Below are positions 6,672-10,207 of a stretch of 10,207 bases of DNA, in pieces (position 1 is the first letter of the stretch; every line of letters begins with the position of its first letter). Made by a program: the position numbers and the translations under genes. Below the pieces are notes generated by a model, which was given only the letters and a program-made list of their open reading frames with translations, was not told the origin of the DNA and searched no databases. The stretch is from MGBC114844 sp910585855 (GTDB lineage: Bacteria; Bacillota; Clostridia; Lachnospirales; Lachnospiraceae), in the NCBI GenBank assembly GCA_965646165.1, contig CBFFYP010000112.1, positions 1 through 10,207 on the forward strand, read 5' to 3'.

Positions 6672-8609
6672 ATGAAAAGGAAAAAAGATCAGAAAAAAAG
6701 AGTTAGAATAAAAGTTATTTTTGGGGTAGCTGTTATTACTATTTTTTGTTTTTTAATGGGATTGTATTATTTTAATATAATTCCACATAAAGCATATAGT
6801 AATGCAGATTTTGGAATAGAAACTTATAAAAGCAGTTTCGATCAGGATCAGGATTTGGTTGATGATCAAACTGATATTTTAAACAGTGCAAGGGAATATA
6901 TTGCTACAAAACCAAAGTATAAAAGCAAATATTATGCAGAAACGGGATATCCTACAGATGGTTATGGAGTTTGTACAGATGTAGTAGCATTTGCTTTGCG
7001 GGATGCCGGATATGATTTGCAGGAATTGGTAAATCAGGATATTTTGGAGAACAATGTGGATTATAATGTAGAAGAAGTGGATAAAAATATTGATTTTCGG
7101 CGTGTTAGAAATCTTTTGGTTTATTTTGAACATCATGCTATTTCTCTTACTACAGACCTTTCTGAAATTGAACAGTGGCAGGGCGGAGATATTGTAATTA
7201 TGAAAGGGCATATTGGAATTGTTTCGGATAAAAGAAATAAAAAAGGGATTCCATTCTTAATTCATCATGCAAATCCTTTTCAAATTTCTTATGAAGAAGA
7301 TGTATTAGGAACTCTTTATAATGTAATTGGACATTATCGAATTGGTGAAACAGTTCAGTTTAGTGAAAAGGCAGAAAATTTTGCAAAGGAGGTAAAACAG
7401 CAAATTCTTACTTTTGATTGGGAGGGGTTGTCAGAAAATATTTTATATCCAATTCAAATAGGAAATACGACTTATTTTTCAAAAGAGGAATTTATGGCAG
7501 AAAAATTTACTTTTTCTGACGAATTTCGAAAAAAATTAGAAGAGGAATCCTGTGAAGGAATAATTGAAAGCGAACAAGGAATTGGATTAGAGGAAACAAA
7601 GCAAGTATGTATTAATGATTTTTTTGTTTTTGAATTGTCTTTGTCTGCAGCAGAACCAAAGGTTTTAGAGATAAATGGATTATGGAATCAAAAGGCAGTA
7701 GAGGTACAGCAGACAGCATTGTCTATGGAACAGGTTGTTGCACTTGCTAATCAGCCAAAAGATTTTTTGTTGTTAAATGAAGAATTGCGAAAGTATTGGA
7801 TTCATAATGTAGAAAATGATTTCGATAAAAATATAATTGCTTATTCTACTGTTTATTCTGTTTGGCATAAGGAAGAAGAATATCTTTTTGAGATTGTTTA
7901 TCAGAAAAAAAGAGCAGAAATAGAGAGAGTTTGTCTTAGGCGAGTATCGGATGGAGAGGAAATTTTTTTGTATGATGCAGAAAATGCTTATCGTCAGATT
8001 CATTTGGCAAATGGAGAAGAAGTATTGTCTTATTTGGAAGAACATAGAAAAATGAGTGATTATTTTACTGTTCAGTTGCCTGAAAATTTTATAATTGCTC
8101 CTTACGATGCACGGATTGGGTATGGTGGCGGTTCTTGTCTGATTAGTAATAATACAGCAGATAATATATATTTAGAAGAGTTAATGGTTTATGCTAATTT
8201 AGAAGAACTTCCTCTTTCGATTGAGTGGTATTCGATTGGCGGGATGTGTTGTTATTGTGATTGTGTTGATTGGGAAGAAGATAAAATAAGTCATATTTCG
8301 ATTGATTCTATTCATCGTATGCCGGCAGAATCAGGAGAGAACTTAGAGAAGTGCGAAGTTCCTGCATATCTGGAAATGGTAGGATTGGATTTATTTACTA
8401 TGGTTTCTTTAGAAGAAGCAGAGAAAAAGTATGGGGAAATTTCTCCAGAAAAGCAAATGGTTCGTCAGTAGTATGTTTATTTTGCAAAACCGGATAGCCG
8501 GGATGTTTATGTGATTTGGTTAAATGCTGATTTGTATAGTAGGGAAGAAGTAATACAATTTGCAGAAAGTATACATTTTACAGAGAGAGCATTTCAAAAT
8601 AAAATTTAA
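6672..8609 (+). pseudogene. DUF1287 (papain/NlpC-like fold) membrane protein, interrupted by an in-frame TAG
   Basis: The open part is 599 codons to a TAG at 8469-8471. Residues about 12-36 form one membrane helix after a Lys/Arg-rich start, so the rest should lie outside the cell. Residues about 70-227 match the DUF1287 family: GYGVCTDVV with Cys101, IDFRRVRNLLVYF, QWQGGDIVI, GHIGIVSD with His180, LIHHAN with His198/199, and IGHYR. This arrangement suggests a cysteine amidase- or peptidase-like fold; the activity is unproven. The region from about 230 onward is unassigned. After the TAG the frame continues for 45 protein-like codons (VYVIWLNADLYSREEVIQFA and more) to TAA at 8607, so the intact protein would have about 645 residues. 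The C-terminal domain is therefore cut in this sequence; the DUF1287 domain is intact, so a shortened protein may still work. The ATG at 6672 has AGGTG (6660-6664) 7 nt upstream; an ATG at 6666 is less well placed. Confidence 0.75.
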
Positions 8610-8656
8610 ATTAGGATTTGGGGTATAGGATGCTGTTAGAAAGGGGTGGCTTTCAT

Positions 8657-8946
8657 CGGACGCCAGAGGTGGTTTGCTTCTATCCTTTGTTTGCTCCGCT
8701 CCAAACGGTAAGAAAGTCTAGGGCTTCTGATTTCGGTTCATCCAACCAGACGAACCGGGGCGCAATTCGCCCTCACCACAGGCGAAACGTAATTGGTGTA
8801 AGGAAGGATTTTGCTATCCGCAAGGTATCCTCTTCTCTATCCTCCGGGCTAAACACGTCCCTTTTTTTGCATACCCTGCATAGAAGCAGGATATGCAAAA
8901 AATTCTAGGTGTTTTTACAGAAGCTCAAGACTTTCTAACCGTTTTC
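8657..8946 (+). repeat. Structured repeat element, copy 3 (3'-truncated)
   Basis: This is the same element and orientation as copy 2. The boundary box CGGACGCCAGAG is at 8657-8668. The core GGGGCGCAATTCGCCC is at 8757-8772. Helix AAACGGTAAGAAAGTCT (8703-8719) pairs with 8928-8944 except at one position. The variable hairpin pairs TTTTGC (8809-8814) with GCAAGG (8820-8825) using two G-U pairs. The 3' hairpin pairs 8869-8879 with 8886-8896. The outer 3' arm present in copy 2 is missing: the sequence switches to CTCTATAAAA (8947-8956), which also occurs in the flank of copy 1 at 425-434. It fills the gap after the DUF1287 gene; the 96-codon open frame inside it is not a credible gene. Confidence 0.75.
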
Positions 8947-9027
8947 CTCTATAAAAATTGTACGCTATCAGTGATTTTCCGCTTGAAAATTTTGAAAACT
9001 CTAAAAAGTTCTTATTCAATTTTCTCG

Positions 9028-9072
9028 TAAAATCAAAACTTTATACTTTTTAAGTTTATAAGTTTATCCTGA
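9028..9072 (+). promoter_or_regulatory. 45-nt box upstream of the fumarase beta promoter
   Basis: This is the second copy of the box at 430-475. Here the internal 8-mer repeat is perfect: AAGTTTAT twice (9052-9059 and 9060-9067), ending in CCTGA. It again lies 17 nt upstream of the -35. It is more degenerate between the TAAAATCAAAA start and the 8-mers (two substitutions, one further substitution, one missing T). Confidence 0.55.
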
Positions 9073-9089
9073 GAAATAAGAGGTAATTG

Positions 9090-9118
9090 TTGACATCAAT
9101 TAATAAATCTGATAAGTT
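9090..9118 (+). promoter_or_regulatory. Promoter of the fumarase beta gene
   Basis: A perfect -35 TTGACA (9090-9095) is followed 17 nt later by TAAGTT (9113-9118), a weak -10. TATATA at 9118-9123 looks better as a hexamer but lies too far away. The weak -10 fits a promoter that needs an activator, possibly one acting at the upstream box. Confidence 0.5.
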
Positions 9119-9189
9119 ATATAGAAAATTATAATTTAAAATTTTTGCAGAATATTTATATAATAAAATTTAGAAAGGCTGTAAAAAAT

Positions 9190-9747
9190 ATGGAACGATA
9201 TATAAATGCACCTATGAAAGATGAAGATATAAAGGAATTGAAAGCAGGGGATTATGTATATATAACGGGAGTTGTTTATACAGCTAGAGATGCTGCACAT
9301 AAAAGAATGTATGAAGCATTTCAAAGAGGGGAAACGATTCCGGTTGAATTGGAACATAATATTATCTATTATATGGGACCTTCTCCGGCACGGGAAGGTA
9401 AGGCAATTGGATCAGCAGGACCTACAACCTCTAGTCGGATGGATAAGTATACCCCTTTTTTATTGAATTTGGGACTAAAGGGGATGATTGGAAAAGGAAA
9501 GCGATCAGATATAGTAAAAGAATCAATTATAAATAATGGAGCAGTTTATTTTGCAGCAGTTGGAGGGGCTGGTGCATTGCTTTCTAAATGTATTTTAAGT
9601 TCAGAGGTGATTGCTTATGAGGATTTGGGTACAGAAGCTATTCGTAAATTAGAAGTAAAAGATTTTCCTGTGATTGTTGTGATTGATCCAGAAGGAAATA
9701 ATCTTTATGAAACAGCTATAGAAAATTATAAAAAAGAAAAGTATTAA
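9190..9747 (+). CDS. fumB: Fumarate hydratase class I, beta subunit
   Basis: This is the beta (C-terminal-domain) subunit of two-subunit class I fumarase, which assembles with the Fe-S alpha subunit encoded at 565-1407. At 185 residues it has the normal length for the beta subunit. Motifs include TARDAAHKR (31-39), YYMGPSP (60-66), GSAGPTTSSRMD (74-85), GMIGKGKRS (98-106) and FAAVGGAGALLSKCI (121-135). I chose the ATG at 9190 because AGAAAGG (9172-9178) lies 11 nt upstream and the family starts close to this point; an ATG at 9145 adds an unconserved, AT-rich extension. The symbol here denotes the beta subunit, not the E. coli isozyme FumB. A tartrate dehydratase beta subunit is the paralogous alternative. 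The gene is monocistronic here, with its own promoter. Confidence 0.9.
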   Translation: MERYINAPMKDEDIKELKAGDYVYITGVVYTARDAAHKRMYEAFQRGETIPVELEHNIIYYMGPSPAREGKAIGSAGPTTSSRMDKYTPFLLNLGLKGMIGKGKRSDIVKESIINNGAVYFAAVGGAGALLSKCILSSEVIAYEDLGTEAIRKLEVKDFPVIVVIDPEGNNLYETAIENYKKEKY

Positions 9748-9828
9748 AACAGATAAGGTGTATTTGGGTAAGAAGACAGGGATTTTGGGAAGTCTGAAAA
9801 ATAATATAATAATTTTTAAAAAATGGTG

Positions 9829-9857
9829 TTGACAAATGAAATGATTACGGTTATAAT
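9829..9857 (+). promoter_or_regulatory. Consensus promoter of tRNA-Ser
   Basis: Perfect TTGACA (9829-9834) and TATAAT (9852-9857) hexamers are separated by 17 nt. Transcription would start near 9864, about 46 nt before the mature tRNA 5' end. Confidence 0.88.
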
Positions 9858-9884
9858 AACTCTTGCGTCACAGTTGATATACCA

Positions 9885-10023
9885 ATATCATATGGAATAG
9901 GAAACTTCAGGAGATGTACTCAAGTTGGCTGAAGAGGCGCCCCTGCTAAGGGTGTAGGCTGGGCAACCGGTGCGAGGGTTCAAATCCCTCCATCTCCGTT
10001 TTTCAAAGTATTCCATACGATAT
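9885..10023 (+). other. Inverted repeat enclosing the tRNA (possible precursor-processing stem)
   Basis: ATATCATATGGAATA (9885-9899) and TATTCCATACGATAT (10009-10023) are complementary at 14 of 15 positions and enclose the whole tRNA. TGATAT (9875-9880) can pair instead with ATATCA (9885-9890) around an ACCA loop, so the 5' flank has two exclusive pairings. A processing role is inferred. Confidence 0.5.
9910..9998 (+). tRNA. tRNA-Ser (anticodon GCT)
   Basis: This is an 89-nt class II tRNA. The acceptor arms GGAGATG (9910-9916) and CATCTCC (9991-9997) pair fully, with discriminator G at 9998. The anticodon stem CGCCC/GGGTG (9938-9942 and 9950-9954) holds the loop CTGCTAA with anticodon GCT at 9945-9947, reading AGC/AGT serine codons. 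The long variable arm contains CTGG-GCAA-CCGG, typical of serine tRNAs. The T arm is GAGGG-TTCAAAT-CCCTC. CCA is not encoded and would be added after transcription. Confidence 0.97.
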
Positions 10024-10030
10024 ATTTTTT

Positions 10031-10066
10031 TACTTTTTATTTTATAGATAAAAAATAAAAAAAGTA
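10031..10066 (+). terminator. AT-rich inverted repeat after tRNA-Ser (weak terminator candidate)
   Basis: TACTTTTTATTTT (10031-10043) can pair with an A-rich arm ending in AAAGTA at 10066. The stem is almost entirely A-T, and the next promoter begins 2 nt later. No GC-rich hairpin with a T run follows the tRNA, so its termination point is uncertain. Confidence 0.3.
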
Positions 10067-10067
10067 G

Positions 10068-10096
10068 TTGACAAATAAAAATCATTGTGATATAGT
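10068..10096 (+). promoter_or_regulatory. Strong promoter reading out of the window
   Basis: A perfect -35 TTGACA (10068-10073) and a -10 TATAGT (10091-10096) are separated by 17 nt, with a long A-rich tract (10050-10063) upstream that could act as an UP element. Strength and position next to a tRNA suggest a stable-RNA promoter. Confidence 0.7.
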
Positions 10097-10102
10097 AAAT
10101 GA

Positions 10103-10207
10103 ATTGCTACTGATATAGCAGAAACAGAACATTGATAATTGAACAGTAAAAGAAACCAACCTTGAAAATTCAAATGAGAATTTAGAAGTTGTGAACAACA
10201 AAACCAA
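10103..10207 (+). other. Untranslated leader, possibly of an rRNA operon
   Basis: No coding frame is evident. Phrases such as GAACATTGATAATTGAACAG and CCTTGAAAATTC resemble leader and spacer sequences of Clostridia rRNA operons. Short hairpins are possible: AAATTC/GAATTT (10166-10171 with 10178-10183) and GTTGT/ACAAC near 10188-10199. The expected 16S start lies beyond the window, so this stays an inference. Confidence 0.4.

Noticed and set aside
8469..8471. TAG as a generally recoded (pyrrolysine-like) codon
   Set aside because: TAG terminates the fumarase alpha, aroF and 712-residue genes at their natural ends or without conserved extensions, so general recoding is not supported.
8618..8908. 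A 96-codon plus-strand open frame
   Set aside because: It lies almost wholly inside element copy 3, has no ribosome-binding site, and its residues are the translation of conserved RNA-like motifs. The same frame is not kept in copy 2.
9888..10085. A 65-codon minus-strand open frame with RRWRDLNPRTG
   Set aside because: This is the classic artefact of translating the antisense of a tRNA gene.
1..10207. CRISPR arrays, prophage genes, integrases, toxin-antitoxin pairs
   Set aside because: I saw no regularly spaced direct repeats and no proteins of these types. The only repeats are the three elements and the two fumarase boxes.

Overview
The window is low-GC Firmicutes DNA. Shine-Dalgarno sites are AGGAGG-like, promoters are TTGACA/TATAAT-like, and TAG and TAA are used as stops. 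The protein set (two-subunit class I fumarase, type I-alpha DAHP synthase, a MATE exporter whose N-terminus has a Clostridia-like look, a DUF1287 membrane protein) suggests a gut-type Lachnospiraceae or a close relative. The family assignment is an inference from protein resemblance.

Layout. Positions 83-420 hold a structured repeat element (copy 1, minus strand). It is followed by a 46-nt box and a promoter, then the fumarase alpha-subunit gene (565-1407). An aroF-type DAHP synthase (1441-2475) and a MATE transporter (2532-3875) follow on the same strand with short gaps and look co-transcribed. Element copy 2 (3916-4243) and a good promoter precede two envelope genes: an unrecognised 712-residue anchored or secreted protein with an FG-GAP-like calcium loop (4383-6521), and a DUF1287 protein interrupted by an in-frame TAG (6672-8609). 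Element copy 3 (8657-8946) and a second copy of the 45-46-nt box lead into the fumarase beta-subunit gene (9190-9747). The window closes with tRNA-Ser(GCT) under a consensus promoter, then another strong promoter that reads out of the window into what resembles an rRNA-operon leader.

Main points. (1) The fumarase alpha and beta genes, normally adjacent, are about 7.8 kb apart, and each has its own promoter. Both promoters carry the same 45-46-nt box exactly 17 nt upstream of the -35. This looks like either a duplicated promoter region or a shared regulatory site that keeps the subunits co-expressed. (2) Three copies of a roughly 290-340-nt element share a strictly conserved core, while their helices differ in sequence but stay complementary. 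That is the pattern of a structured RNA, or of a mobile element with hairpin ends. I cannot assign it to a named family. (3) The DUF1287 gene has a clearly coding 45-codon continuation after its TAG, so it is a nonsense allele, a sequence error or a readthrough case.

Fumarase hydrates fumarate to malate, and DAHP synthase commits PEP and erythrose 4-phosphate to aromatic biosynthesis. The two share central carbon metabolism but have no direct pathway link visible here. The envelope pair 4383-8609 appears to be a separate unit.
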